A stretch of 64,000 nucleotides of DNA from JAKACA01 sp963735115 (GCA_963735115.1 CAVTJR010000001.1:248001-312000), one strand, 5' to 3'. Shown: positions 8,415 through 17,406, numbered from the stretch's first letter. Program-made: numbers and translations. The notes: generated by a model from the sequence alone, not told the origin.

Positions 8415-9122
8415 TCATGCGGGGCCGAACTCGTCATGACGGCGAACCCAGTACTGCCGGTCTCCCTCGGGTTCATCGCGGCCCTTGGGCACCAGATCGA
8501 GGAACTGGTAGGTGCCATTGACCATGTCGATGCCGCGGGCGTACGTCGAGTACGTGCGGAACACGTCGCCCGCCTCATTCTTGAGAAAGACGCTGATACC
8601 CTCCCGGTCCTCCATGGCGGGATCGGGCGAGCCGTAGTTGTAGACGGCGGTGTGATCGGCGATGGCCTCCGGCGAGAACGACACGCCGAAGTCGTAGTTG
8701 AAATCAGACCCGTAGGAAGAGACCCACGGGAAGCTCCAGCCCATACGCCGCTTGTAGACAACGAGCTTGTGGAGCGGTGCTCGCGAGACCGCCGTGAGCG
8801 TCACGTCGCGGGCGGCGAGGTGCGGCAACGTACCGTCGAAGTGATCGGCCCAGAAAGAGCAGTGCGGGCAACCCTCGTCCCAGGTTGGGTCGAACATGAA
8901 GTGGTAGACGATCAGCTGACTCTTACCCGCGAACAGGTCCAGCAAGGTTCGCTGGCCATCCGGCCCCTCGAACTCGTACGACTTCAGCACGGCCTCCCAC
9001 GGCAGCTCACGGCGCTCTTGGGCGAGCTGCTCGCGCACGCGTGAGAACTCCTTTTCCTTGCTGAGGAGCACCTTGCGGGCTTCGACCCACTCCTCGCTCG
9101 ACACGACGGCGTGCTGCTCCAC
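8415..9122 (-). CDS. DUF899 thioredoxin-like protein
   Basis: This 235-residue DUF899 protein has a predicted thioredoxin-like fold. Typical segments are FAGKSQLIVYHFMFDPTWDE, then GCPHCSFWADHFDG, and near the end TYSTYARGIDMVNGTYQFLD. GCPHC is a C-x2-C pair at the position of the thioredoxin active site. The biochemical role of the family is unsettled. It is divergently transcribed from the ArsR/AHSA1 pair, across a 76-bp intergenic region. DUF899 genes often sit beside ArsR-SRPBCC pairs, so co-regulation is plausible (inference). Confidence 0.8.
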   Translation of the reverse strand: MEQHAVVSSEEWVEARKVLLSKEKEFSRVREQLAQERRELPWEAVLKSYEFEGPDGQRTLLDLFAGKSQLIVYHFMFDPTWDEGCPHCSFWADHFDGTLPHLAARDVTLTAVSRAPLHKLVVYKRRMGWSFPWVSSYGSDFNYDFGVSFSPEAIADHTAVYNYGSPDPAMEDREGISVFLKNEAGDVFRTYSTYARGIDMVNGTYQFLDLVPKGRDEPEGDRQYWVRRHDEFGPA

Positions 9123-9198
9123 GTTGACACCTCATTCCTTCTGCAGAAACGTTCAACGGATATGTTTACTATCACGGACTCCTGGTAAGGTCAACAAA

Positions 9199-9528
9199 GT
9201 GGTTGAAGATCACGTATTGGATCGTACGTATGCCGCCTTGGCCGATCCGACGCGGCGGGCGCTCCTCGTCGCCCTGCGGGCGGGTGGCGCCAGGATCACC
9301 GATCTGGCCGAACCGATACCGATGTCGTTCGCGGGTGTCTCACGTCACGTCGGGGTGCTCGAAGCCGCCGGACTGATCCGACGCGAGGTCCGAGGCCGTG
9401 AACACTGGTTGTCGGTCCAGCCCGACGCCCTCCGGGAGGCCGAGCGCTGGATCAGCGAGCAGGAGTCGTTCTGGTCACGGAGGGCCGACACCCTGTCCGC
9501 TCGGCTGGAACGGAAACAGCGGGCATGA
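9199..9528 (+). CDS. ArsR-family transcriptional regulator
   Basis: This is a short winged-helix repressor of the ArsR/SmtB type (109 residues from GTG 9199). It has YAALADPTRRALLVALRAG at the N-terminus, the recognition region PMSFAGVSRHVGVLEAAGLI, and the wing RREVRGREHWLSV. It has no metal-binding cysteine pair and belongs to the group that pairs with AHSA1 proteins rather than sensing metals. The frame is open further upstream, but family alignment supports a start near ADPTRRALL. It overlaps the next gene by four bases (ATGA), indicating translational coupling. Confidence 0.85.
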   Translation: MVEDHVLDRTYAALADPTRRALLVALRAGGARITDLAEPIPMSFAGVSRHVGVLEAAGLIRREVRGREHWLSVQPDALREAERWISEQESFWSRRADTLSARLERKQRA

Positions 9529-9977
9529 GCGAGCCGCCTCCGGTCGTCGCCGTGGTGCGACGCGTCCTTCCAGCTTCGCCTGCAGTCGCCTATGAGGCAT
9601 GGCTCGACGTCGAGGCCATGGCCGAGTGGATGTGCCCTTACCCGGCCAGAGCCACCCGGATCGAGCTCGACGCCCGCGTCGGGGGCCGATACGTCATCGA
9701 CATCGAGGACGAGGGTTTCGAGCTGTCTGTCGCCGGCGAGTATCTCCTGCTGGACCGGCCGCACCGTCTCAGCTTCACTTGGACCTCTTCGACGTGGACG
9801 TCGGGCGAACCTGACAGCGTCGTCACTGTCGAGTTCGAGCCGCACGGGGACGACAAGACCCTCATGACGATCCGCCACGAACAGCTCCCGGCCGACGTAG
9901 TTGACGGCCACGAGAGAGGTTGGGCTTTGATCGCCCAGCAACTCGAGGAGAGCATGCAGAGTCGACTGCAGGTCTGA
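9525..9977 (+). CDS. AHSA1/SRPBCC-domain protein
   Basis: This 150-residue protein has the helix-grip (SRPBCC/AHSA1, formerly ATPase-activator) fold. Features are VRRVLPASPAVAYEAWLDVE at the start, GGRYVIDIEDEGFEL in the sheet, and a C-terminal helix with GWALIAQQLEESM. Such proteins bind hydrophobic ligands in an internal cavity. The ATG lies inside the stop region of the arsR gene, forming the common two-gene arsR-AHSA1 cassette. The ligand is not predictable. Confidence 0.85.
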   Translation: MSEPPPVVAVVRRVLPASPAVAYEAWLDVEAMAEWMCPYPARATRIELDARVGGRYVIDIEDEGFELSVAGEYLLLDRPHRLSFTWTSSTWTSGEPDSVVTVEFEPHGDDKTLMTIRHEQLPADVVDGHERGWALIAQQLEESMQSRLQV

Positions 9978-10045
9978 CGCATCGTTCGCGAGCAGCGAGC
10001 AGCACGAACTCGTCGCCCCGTTCCTTGGGAGCCGCTGGGTGCTGA

Positions 10046-10660
10046 TCATGAGTTGCAGGACTCCGAAACGGCATCCACCGCTGCCACTTCGGCCGGGTCC
10101 GCACCCGTTACGCCCGGGAAGACGTCCTCGAGCGGGTCGGTGGAGCCGTGCGGCCAGAGGAGCAACATGCCTGGTCCATCTCCCGCTTCGGCCTGCAGGC
10201 TCACGACGGTGCGCCCTTCGACTGTCGCCGGCGCAATGAGAGTCAGCTCGTAGCCATTGGCGACGTATTTGCCCAACACCGTGATGGCCCTGTCTTTGCC
10301 ATTGGCCCAACTCGCACGCTTGGTCGTGGAACAGACAATGCAGCCATCGCTGGCTGCCTCCTTGCTGTGACGACAGTCAGCCGATGCCTTGGCGCCGTAG
10401 AGGGTTACCGTGCCTGGACCGATGTAGCCGGAACCGGTGATGGTTCTCGCTCCAGGGACAACGACGAGATTGAGCACGATCGTCCCATCGGCCCCCTGGT
10501 AGAGAAACTGCTCCGTGCCCGAGTCGGACGGCGATGTCACCGCTGGAGTAGCGACCGGCCGCGAGCCGGAATGCGTAGGACCGCAGGCGCCGAGGGTCAG
10601 GACCGCTCCGAGCACCAGGACCCAACCGAAGCGCCCCAAGGGCGTCGATGCCGTCTTCAC
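10046..10660 (-). CDS. Hypothetical lipoprotein
   Basis: The product (204 residues from GTG 10660) has a lipoprotein signal peptide: FGWVLVLGAVLTLGACG, with the lipobox LGAC. A Ser/Thr/Pro linker and a folded part with four further cysteines (CRHSKEAASDGC, CSTTK) follow. I do not recognise the family. The GTG is chosen because GGAGG lies five bases upstream; the frame itself starts at 10696. It is divergent from the DUF3048 gene. Confidence 0.6.
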   Translation of the reverse strand: MKTASTPLGRFGWVLVLGAVLTLGACGPTHSGSRPVATPAVTSPSDSGTEQFLYQGADGTIVLNLVVVPGARTITGSGYIGPGTVTLYGAKASADCRHSKEAASDGCIVCSTTKRASWANGKDRAITVLGKYVANGYELTLIAPATVEGRTVVSLQAEAGDGPGMLLLWPHGSTDPLEDVFPGVTGADPAEVAAVDAVSESCNS

Positions 10661-10841
10661 GTTGACCTCCACCGTAGGTCCGCACAGACCGGTCACCTGG
10701 CTCAGGCGGCAGCCGCCTTAAAAAGGCCCCGGCCGACCGGCGACGTTGACGTCAGTCGGATGCAGCAGGATCACGAGGTCCCGACACGTGTGGCCGCAGC
10801 CCGCGACACCCTGGCGCTCGCCGGCCGATACGTTGCGCTGC

Positions 10842-11951
10842 GTGGCTCCCCAAGACACTTCACGCGCGCGTCCCCGCACGGCTTCTCGAGGCCGCGCTCG
10901 CCTCCGGCGACGCCGGGTCGTCGCAGCCGCCGGAGCTGCCGCTCTCGTCGCCATCGCCATCGTTCTCGTTCTCGTTGCCGGCGGCAAGCCTCATGAGAAG
11001 ACCCAGTCGTCGCCTCCCCGTCCCGTTCCGCGTCGTTGTCCGCTCACGGATATGCGAGCGCCGGGGGGAAAGGTGCCCGCCCGTCCTGCGCTCGCCGTGA
11101 AGATCGGTAACGAGCCAGAGGGCGCTCGGCCCCAGAGCGGGCTCAACGAGGCAGACATCGTCTACGACACCCCCGCCGAGGGCGGCATCATGCGCTACGT
11201 GGCCGTTTACCAGTGCCACAGCGCCTCGAGCATCGGACCGACGCGCTCGGTTCGATGGGTCGACTGGCACATCCTCCAGGCCTTCGGCCACCCAATTCTC
11301 GCCTTCGCCGGCGGGATCGACCCGGACGTGAACACCGTGGACATTCTCGGCTGGCTCCAGCCGGCAGATCTCCTGGCGGGCGCACAAGGAGCCGGCGTGC
11401 GCATTTCCAGTCGGGTACCGCCCGACAATCTCTACACGAGCACAGCGGGGTTGTGGGCCCTCGCCAAGACGGCTACCGCGCCGCCACCGGTTTTCTCCTA
11501 CACCGCCTCGCTGCCTGCCCTGGCCAAGCCGGCGTCCGCACTCACCATCGACTTCTCGCCGGGCACTGACGTCGTCTGGAAATGGGATGCACAGCACGAT
11601 GTCTGGTTGCACACCTACGGCGGTGTTGCGGACGTCGACGCGTTGACGAATCAGCCAGTGGTGACCACCAACATCGTCGTAGAGATCGTCCACTACTCCT
11701 TCGGCCCGTACGCCGAGAGCCCGGGCGGCAGCGGCGACGTCGAGAGCCAGACGGTAGGGAGCGGCTCAGGCTACGTGTTGCGCGGTGGCAAGGTGATCAA
11801 GATCACCTGGCACCGCCCGAGCCTGTCGGCACCGACCACGTTCACCGACGCCAACGGTGAGCGTGTTGGCTTGGCACCGGGGCGCACATGGGTCGAGCTG
11901 GTCTTGGACACAACGGCCGACACGCCGGGAGCGCTTATCATCACGCCGTGA
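10842..11951 (+). CDS. Membrane-anchored DUF3048 (YerB-like) protein
   Basis: This protein of about 369 residues has a basic N-terminus, one hydrophobic anchor (VVAAAGAAALVAIAIVLVL), a proline-rich linker and a DUF3048 region. That region includes PARPALAVKIGNEPEGARPQ, SGLNEADIVYDTPAEGGIMR and SIGPTRSVRWVDWHILQAF, matching YerB-type extracytoplasmic proteins of unknown biochemical role. The C-terminal half carries GYVLRGGKVIKITW and GRTWVELV, typical of the second DUF3048 domain. The start is uncertain: TTG 10746 opens the frame, GTG 10842 gives a more usual N-terminus, and neither has a clear ribosome site. Confidence 0.75.
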   Translation: MAPQDTSRARPRTASRGRARLRRRRVVAAAGAAALVAIAIVLVLVAGGKPHEKTQSSPPRPVPRRCPLTDMRAPGGKVPARPALAVKIGNEPEGARPQSGLNEADIVYDTPAEGGIMRYVAVYQCHSASSIGPTRSVRWVDWHILQAFGHPILAFAGGIDPDVNTVDILGWLQPADLLAGAQGAGVRISSRVPPDNLYTSTAGLWALAKTATAPPPVFSYTASLPALAKPASALTIDFSPGTDVVWKWDAQHDVWLHTYGGVADVDALTNQPVVTTNIVVEIVHYSFGPYAESPGGSGDVESQTVGSGSGYVLRGGKVIKITWHRPSLSAPTTFTDANGERVGLAPGRTWVELVLDTTADTPGALIITP

Positions 11952-12119
11952 GCAAGTCGAGCCGCTTGACCGAAGGCATGTTGTAAAACCCCGCTCCGCC
12001 GCGAGTCGCGCGGCCGACGATCGCCGGTCACCGACCGACGCGTGCGTGCGGCCTGGTCTCACGAGGCCGGGACAAGCTCGAGCCGAAAGGGCAACCGTTC
12101 ACACTCGAGGAGGCGTGTG

Positions 12120-12950
12120 TCAGTAGATCCAGACCTCGGTGCCGATCGGGAGAAGGTTCTCGGCCCAGATCCAGTCGATCGCCTCGTTGCTCACTCGCAC
12201 ACAGCCGTGCGAAACCGGTTCGGGAGGCACGTAGGAGTCCCCGTGGATAGCAAAGCCGTCGTCGAAGTACTTCGGGCGCCAGAGCTCACCGAGTGAGTCG
12301 ACCACGAGGCCATCCACTTCCCGGTACACGTGAAATATGCCGACGGGCGTATTCGCCACCGCTGTCACGCCCTCGTCGACATAGATGTAGCCGCCACCGG
12401 TCGAGGTGTTCAGCACGGCATAGAGCGTGCCGTTGTTCACGATCATGAGGAGGTCCTGCTGGAGGTCGATCTCGACGACGTGCCCTCGAGCACGGCGCGG
12501 CTGCGGCACGACCCCCTTGGCGAGTGCCGCCTGAGTGGCTGGGCCGACAATGCCATCTCGGACGAGCCCTGCCGCTTTCTGGAGGGCGTAGACCGCCTGC
12601 TCGGTGCTGTCGCCAAAGACACCGTCAGGAGCCCCGAGCCAGTAACCAAGTGAGCTCAACCGTTGCTGCAGTACCAGCACTGCCCGGCCACTGTCGCCCG
12701 GGCCGAGGAGTCGTCGTATCGGCGGAGCTGGGGCAGTGGTCGTAGTGGTGGAGGATGGGGGTGGCGGCGTGGTCGTCATGGTGGACGTCGTCATGGTGGA
12801 CGTCGTCGTGGAGGCGAGTGTGGTCGTGGAGCTCTGTTCGGACGCCGTCGAGGTTGGACCCCTGCCGCTCTCGGTGCCGCAGCCCCCGATGAGGAGGATC
12901 ACAAGCACACAGGCCACCACCCGTAGGCGGAATGAGCCCGAAAACCTCAC
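12120..12950 (-). CDS. L,D-transpeptidase lipoprotein with peptidoglycan-binding domain
   Basis: This 276-residue lipoprotein (signal VVACVLVILLIGGC, lipobox IGGC) has a Thr/Ser/Pro-rich stalk of about 55 residues, a peptidoglycan-binding domain (GPGDSGRAVLVLQQRLSSLG) and a C-terminal YkuD domain with HGDS and SHGCVRVS. It should form 3-3 cross-links in peptidoglycan. The catalytic half is nearly the same as that of the lectin-fused transpeptidase at 3582-4649, differing mainly in surface positions. The GTG at 12950 gives a normal signal peptide; a frame start at 13001 would add 17 unneeded residues. The stalk is encoded by a low-complexity ACC/TCG-rich stretch at about 12700-12830. Confidence 0.85.
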   Translation of the reverse strand: MRFSGSFRLRVVACVLVILLIGGCGTESGRGPTSTASEQSSTTTLASTTTSTMTTSTMTTTPPPPSSTTTTTAPAPPIRRLLGPGDSGRAVLVLQQRLSSLGYWLGAPDGVFGDSTEQAVYALQKAAGLVRDGIVGPATQAALAKGVVPQPRRARGHVVEIDLQQDLLMIVNNGTLYAVLNTSTGGGYIYVDEGVTAVANTPVGIFHVYREVDGLVVDSLGELWRPKYFDDGFAIHGDSYVPPEPVSHGCVRVSNEAIDWIWAENLLPIGTEVWIY

Positions 12951-13094
12951 ACAATTATGTTCGGACCGCGGGCAACCGTCCGCTAGAGGCGAAGGTCGCA
13001 ATCTTTGTGCGCGGGTGACTAGCTCCCGTCCTGAGCTCCTCTTTCGGAGTGTCCCGAAAGGTCCTTCAGCTCTGGGTACACCGCTGTGCCGAAG

Positions 13095-13841
13095 CTAACT
13101 CACTGCCATCCCGACCACCGGCGCCGGCAGGACCTTGCCGGTCTCCGAGCCGTAATAGGCGGCGTCACCGAAGGCGTACACCTTGCCCCGGGCGGTCACG
13201 AGCCAGTAGCCCGCCCCATCAGGGGTGCTCGCCATCCCGACCACGGGCGCCGGCAGGACCTTGCCAGCCTCGGAGCCGCGCCAGCCGGCGTCACCGAAGG
13301 CGTAGACGTTGCCGCGGGCGGTCACGAGCCAGTAGCCCGCCCCATCAGGGGTGCTCGCCATCCCGACCACGGGCGCCGGCAGGACCTTGCCGGTCTCCGA
13401 ACCGTAATAGGCGGCGTCACCGAAGGCGTACACCTTGCCCCGGGCGGTCACGAGCCAGTAGCCCGCCCCATCAGGGGTGCTCGCCATCCCGACCACGGGC
13501 GCCGGCAGGACCTTGCGGGCTTCGGAGCCGCGCCAGCCGGCGTCACCGAAGGCGTAGACGTTGCCGCGGGCGGTCACGAGCCAGTAGCCCGCCCCATCAG
13601 GGGTGCTCGCCATCCCGACCACGGGCGCCGGCAGGACCTTGCGGGCTTCGGAGCCGCGCCAGCCGGCGTCACCGAAGGCGTAGACGTTGCCGCGGGCGGT
13701 CACGAGCCAGTAGCCCGCCCCATCAGGGGTGCTCGCCATCCCGACCACGGGCGCCGGCAGGACCTTGCGGGCTTCGGAGCCGCGCCAGCCGGCGTCACCG
13801 AAGGCGTAGACGTTGCCGCGGGCGGTCACGAGCCAGTAGCC
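13095..13841 (-). repeat. 126-bp in-frame tandem repeat, about six units
   Basis: A unit of 126 bp (42 codons) repeats nearly perfectly: the marker GTCACGAGCCAGTAGCCCG recurs at 13195, 13321, 13447 and so on at exact 126-bp spacing. Two unit types exist. One encodes VYAFGDAGWRGSE and the other VYAFGDAAYYGSE. They alternate at the 3' end of the gene, while the three units nearest the enzyme domain are all the first type. Such near-identity indicates recent duplication or gene conversion. Confidence 0.95.
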
Positions 13842-14672
13842 CGGTGACGGAGGCCCGGTCCGCCCGAGCAGGTCGACGAAGGTGTACCCATGGCTCCGGA
13901 AGAAGCGGATGATGGTCGGCAGGGCGGCCACTGTCGCCGGCATCGGGATCCCTTGATTGTGCATGAGCACGACCGGATGGCTGAGCGCCCCACCCTCGGA
14001 CTCTGCCAGTGAGATGATGCGGTTCACCCAGTAGACCGACGATGAGCCTTCAGCCATCCAGTCCTGTGTGTCGACGTCCCACAGCCACACCGCCATGTGG
14101 CGCTGGCGAGCCAAGGACAGGGTTGTCGAGTTGTAGTCGCCGTAGGGAGGTCGGAAGACGCAGGGAGAGGAACCCACGAGTGACTGCTGCTCGTCGATCA
14201 CCTTGTCCATCTCGGCCGCCTGGCCCGCAGCCGACAGCGTCGTCATATTCGGGTGGTCCCACGTGTGATTGCCGATCAGGAAACCATCAGCAGCCTCCGC
14301 CCGAACGTCCTGCGGCCACTCCGTCTCTTGCACACCGATATTGAAGAACGTCGCCCTCACCCCGAAAGACTTGAGGATCGAGAGGATGGCTGCCGTGCTC
14401 GCACCCGGACCGTCGTCGAAGGTGAGGGCGACCGTCTTGCCACCACCTGGGATGGCCGCAGCTTGATACTGGATCCCGCTCGCAGGCACCGGGCAGGACG
14501 ACTCGGCTACGCCCACAGCCAGCGACGGTCGCACCTGCCGGGAGACGGCGGCGAGCGACGACCAACGGGCTGCCGTCGCGATGTGCGACGAGTGGTACGC
14601 CGATCCCGCCATGCCCATGAGGACGAGCGAGAGAACCAATCCGCTGCCGATTCTCCGCGTCATAAGCGACAT
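13095..14672 (-). CDS. Secreted polysaccharide deacetylase (NodB) with C-terminal GYWLV repeats
   Basis: This 525-residue exported enzyme has a signal peptide (SGLVLSLVLMGMAGSAY) and a NodB/CE4 deacetylase domain at about 85-275. Metal and catalytic motifs are present: TFDDGP (motif 1), GNHTWDHPN (motif 2, HxxxH), RPPYGDYN (motif 3), WLWDVDTQDW (motif 4) and VVLMHNQG (motif 5). It should remove N-acetyl groups from peptidoglycan or another surface glycan. The last 245 residues are six 42-residue repeats with core GYWLVTARGNVYAFGDA. The repeats resemble those at the end of the first protein of the window and probably act as a surface-binding or spacer domain (inference). Confidence 0.88.
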   Translation of the reverse strand: MSLMTRRIGSGLVLSLVLMGMAGSAYHSSHIATAARWSSLAAVSRQVRPSLAVGVAESSCPVPASGIQYQAAAIPGGGKTVALTFDDGPGASTAAILSILKSFGVRATFFNIGVQETEWPQDVRAEAADGFLIGNHTWDHPNMTTLSAAGQAAEMDKVIDEQQSLVGSSPCVFRPPYGDYNSTTLSLARQRHMAVWLWDVDTQDWMAEGSSSVYWVNRIISLAESEGGALSHPVVLMHNQGIPMPATVAALPTIIRFFRSHGYTFVDLLGRTGPPSPGYWLVTARGNVYAFGDAGWRGSEARKVLPAPVVGMASTPDGAGYWLVTARGNVYAFGDAGWRGSEARKVLPAPVVGMASTPDGAGYWLVTARGNVYAFGDAGWRGSEARKVLPAPVVGMASTPDGAGYWLVTARGKVYAFGDAAYYGSETGKVLPAPVVGMASTPDGAGYWLVTARGNVYAFGDAGWRGSEAGKVLPAPVVGMASTPDGAGYWLVTARGKVYAFGDAAYYGSETGKVLPAPVVGMAVS

Positions 14673-14807
14673 GCTGCCAGGGACAGGTGGGCGGCGTTAG
14701 AGTCCTTCCTCCCTTTCGGCGACCGAGAGGCGGCGAGCCCCCGCTGGGCCGTCTCGTCCCTACGTGCTTGAATCCTCCCGAGAACCGCCGACCTGGAGGG
14801 AGAGGCG

Positions 14808-15230
14808 ATGCCAGCGAGCGGCGACCAACCTGCTGGGAAGCCAGTCGAGATCGTGAGCATTACGGCGGCCGACGAGTCAGACGCCGGCCAGCTCCAACTC
14901 GACGTGCAGCTCGCCAACTTCCCGAGGATTCAAGGCGACCGTGGGAGCAAATCGTTGCACAGCCATCTCACGCACCGGATCATGCAAGCACTCGACCTAC
15001 AGGTGATAACCGCGGGCTCGACGGGTGAGTTACACGTGCACGTTCCCCGTGCCGGACTCGAGGACTCTGTCCGGGCCATTCGCCGAGCCGTGAAGGACTT
15101 CAATACGGCGTATCCGTTAGTGCTCGCCGAGTACGAGCGCAAGGTCGAATTGCTGGAGGCCGAGAAGGCTGCCAAGACCGAGCGCCTGCAAGCAGACCAG
15201 GACGTCATCGACCGCGTGATGAGGGAGTAG
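14808..15230 (+). CDS. Hypothetical cytoplasmic protein
   Basis: This 140-residue soluble protein has a perfect GGAGGGAGAGG ribosome region just before the ATG. The first two thirds look like an alpha/beta fold (LQLDVQLANFPRIQG, GELHVHVPRAGLEDSVRAIR). The last 45 residues are a charged helix (EYERKVELLEAEKAAKTERL), likely a coiled coil. I do not recognise the family. Codon usage is normal and the gene stands alone between divergent and convergent neighbours, so it is probably real. Confidence 0.6.
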   Translation: MPASGDQPAGKPVEIVSITAADESDAGQLQLDVQLANFPRIQGDRGSKSLHSHLTHRIMQALDLQVITAGSTGELHVHVPRAGLEDSVRAIRRAVKDFNTAYPLVLAEYERKVELLEAEKAAKTERLQADQDVIDRVMRE

Positions 15231-15301
15231 TCCGAATCCCGATCAGTCGACGTAGCAGGCCGTCACAACCCGGAGGGTTTTCGGGTCGGTGTCAACCGGC
15301 G

Positions 15302-15934
15302 TCACGTCGCGATGGCAGCAACCCTCGCAGTCACGCGCTTCAGGTAGTGATCGCGCGAGACGTAGATTCCGAACCGGATCATCCAGATGGTCTCCGGATA
15401 CGCGGCCAGCCGCTCCATGCCCCCCGCACCGAGGCCGAAGTATCGCTGGAAGGCGAACAGCAGAAGCGCCACCAGTGAAACCAGACTGAAGAAGATCGAA
15501 TATCCGCGCAACCGAACAGGGAGACGCACAGCGAGTCCGGCCAGCAGTATGCCGAGGTTGCCTATCCCAATGGCGAGGCCTGCGCCGGTCAAGTGAAGGA
15601 TACGAACCGTGTTTTCGGGCCGCACACCCACGAGGATGACGCCAAGACCGCCCAAGCCGAGGCACAAGAAGCCCCAAAATGAAGCTCGGCGCTCCCTGCG
15701 CTCTCGCTCGGTGAACTCCTGATGGAGCAGCAGCGCACCCGAGGACATCACCAAGCCGAGGCCGACAAAACCGACGTTCATCCATAAGTTCCGCGGCGAG
15801 CAGACGTAGGAGCCGCCATACTGGCCGCACCTTGTGTTGCCCAAATCGCTGATGGTGTTGCTGACAAAGCTGTAGGGCGGATGCCATACCCAGCCGACAA
15901 ATATCTGGTCAAGGAAGTAGAGAACGCTGGCCAT
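15302..15934 (-). CDS. DUF998-like integral membrane protein
   Basis: The 210-residue product shows the DUF998 signature near its start (HPPYSFVSNTISDLGNTRCG) and about five further hydrophobic segments, for example LWMNVGFVGLGLVMSSGALL and TGAGLAIGIGNLGILLAGLA. These proteins have no assigned function. The reading frame continues upstream of the ATG at 15934 without another usable start, and the first transmembrane helix of the family looks short. The N-terminus may therefore be misplaced or slightly truncated. Confidence 0.7.
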   Translation of the reverse strand: MASVLYFLDQIFVGWVWHPPYSFVSNTISDLGNTRCGQYGGSYVCSPRNLWMNVGFVGLGLVMSSGALLLHQEFTERERRERRASFWGFLCLGLGGLGVILVGVRPENTVRILHLTGAGLAIGIGNLGILLAGLAVRLPVRLRGYSIFFSLVSLVALLLFAFQRYFGLGAGGMERLAAYPETIWMIRFGIYVSRDHYLKRVTARVAAIAT

Positions 15935-16041
15935 CCAGAGCGAGGGTCCAATCCAGCGGTGGTCGTCGGTGGTCGTCGGCGAAGCTCTTGACTCGGGCCC
16001 GAAGCCCTGAAGCGGCGACGGTCATCGGCTGCTCCCGTTCG

Positions 16042-16452
16042 TCAGAAGGTCAAGTTCCGGAACGCAAGGGACAACAGGTAGAAGTAGAGGGCGAGGGCAC
16101 CAGCCTGGAGGACGAGGCTGCCGGCGATGGCCGACCAGGCTGCCTTTCGGCCGCCTGGTGTCGGAAGAGTGCTGATACCGCTACTGGACGCTACAGCGAG
16201 GGCGACCCCGACCCAAAAACCGAGGCCCATGACGATTGGCCCTCCGTTGACCAGATCGACGAGCACCCCGCTCGCCGGCGCGTTGTCGTTGCCCCACCAA
16301 GCCCACATGCACGCGAAAATGAGGATGTCGCAGGCGAGAAACAGCGCGCTGACGACATAGAAGCACAACAGCCACTTAGCGCCGCCTGCGTACTTCTCTC
16401 GGAACGACAACCCGGTCAGGTCGGGTGGCGGCGCTCCGTTACTTGCCCGCAC
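16042..16452 (-). CDS. Hypothetical membrane protein with about four transmembrane helices
   Basis: The product (136 residues from GTG 16452) carries clear membrane segments: WLLCFYVVSALFLACDILIF, GGPIVMGLGFWVGVALAVAS and LVLQAGALALYFYLLSLAF. I do not recognise the family. The frame is open up to 16596, but the extra residues look non-coding and would overlap the enoyl-CoA hydratase gene. The exact start is uncertain. Confidence 0.5.
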   Translation of the reverse strand: MRASNGAPPPDLTGLSFREKYAGGAKWLLCFYVVSALFLACDILIFACMWAWWGNDNAPASGVLVDLVNGGPIVMGLGFWVGVALAVASSSGISTLPTPGGRKAAWSAIAGSLVLQAGALALYFYLLSLAFRNLTF

Positions 16453-16582
16453 GAGTGCAACGCTACCCGTTGTAGGGATTGACTTGTGCTGAACGAATTG
16501 AACGGCGCAGGAATAGGCACCCAGTTCAAGAGGTCTTTGCGGACGGGGCGTCGAGGGTACGGTTTCACTTCGGCCCAGGCGC

Positions 16583-17362
16583 TCACTGACGCCCACGGCG
16601 CCACTGTGGCTTGCGTTTTTCGAGAAACGCCCGCATACCCTCTCGGGCGTCCGGCAGCTGGCTCGTCGCGGCCATCACCTCGATGGCGTAGGCGTACGCC
16701 TTCGGCTGGTCGAGATCGATCTGAGCGTAGAGTGCTTGCTTGCCGATGCCCTTGCTCTCGGCGGACCCCAGCGTGACCCGCTCCAGGAGGTCCTGCACGG
16801 CGGAGTCGAGCTGCTCGTCGGGTACTACCCGGTTGACCAACCCCCAGTCGAGTGCAGTCCGGGCGTCTACCACGTCGCCAGCCAGGGCCATCTCCACTGC
16901 CCGCTTCCGACCGATGCTCCTCGCGACCGCAACCATCGGGGTGTGGCAGAACCAGCCACCTCTGCCGCCTGGAGCGGCAAAGCCGGCGTTCTCGCTGGCG
17001 ACGGCGAGGTCGGCGCTGGCGACCAGCTGACAGCCGGCTGCCGTGGCGAGCCCGTGCACCCGTGCCACCACGGGCTGAGGCACCTGTTGGATGAGCGTCA
17101 TCAATTCCGTGCAGGTCGTCAACAAGGAGCGGACGGCCGACAGCTCAGCATCGGCGACGTCGGCGAAGTCGTGCCCGGCGCTGAATACCGGACCCTTGCC
17201 GGCGAGGACGATGCCCAGGGCGTCGCTCTCCCCGATGTCACGGAACGCTGTCAGCAGCTCACGCATGTGCTCCAGTGACAGGGCGTTGCGCCGATCCGGA
17301 CGGTTCATCGTGACGGTGGCAAACTCGCCCGATCGCTCGACAAGGATGTGCTCGAACTCCAT
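16583..17362 (-). CDS. Enoyl-CoA hydratase/isomerase family protein
   Basis: This 259-residue crotonase-fold enzyme has NRPDRRNALSLEHMRELL, the oxyanion-hole segment GKGPVFSAGHDFADV, and VVARVHGLATAAGCQLVASADLAVAS with the second oxyanion glycine. The usual catalytic glutamates of hydratases are not evident, so it could be an isomerase, hydrolase or hydratase. GGAGG precedes the ATG at 17362. It begins 45 bp downstream of katG on the same strand, so read-through is possible, but no functional link is evident. Confidence 0.85.
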   Translation of the reverse strand: MEFEHILVERSGEFATVTMNRPDRRNALSLEHMRELLTAFRDIGESDALGIVLAGKGPVFSAGHDFADVADAELSAVRSLLTTCTELMTLIQQVPQPVVARVHGLATAAGCQLVASADLAVASENAGFAAPGGRGGWFCHTPMVAVARSIGRKRAVEMALAGDVVDARTALDWGLVNRVVPDEQLDSAVQDLLERVTLGSAESKGIGKQALYAQIDLDQPKAYAYAIEVMAATSQLPDAREGMRAFLEKRKPQWRRGRQ

Positions 17363-17406
17363 GCTGCCTCCTGCTTTGACAGCGGTCGCCAAACCGGGAA
17401 CCTCGA

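Noticed and set aside
13095..13841. Regular repeats resembling a CRISPR array
   Set aside because: The whole 126-bp unit is conserved with no variable spacers, and it is in frame with the deacetylase gene.
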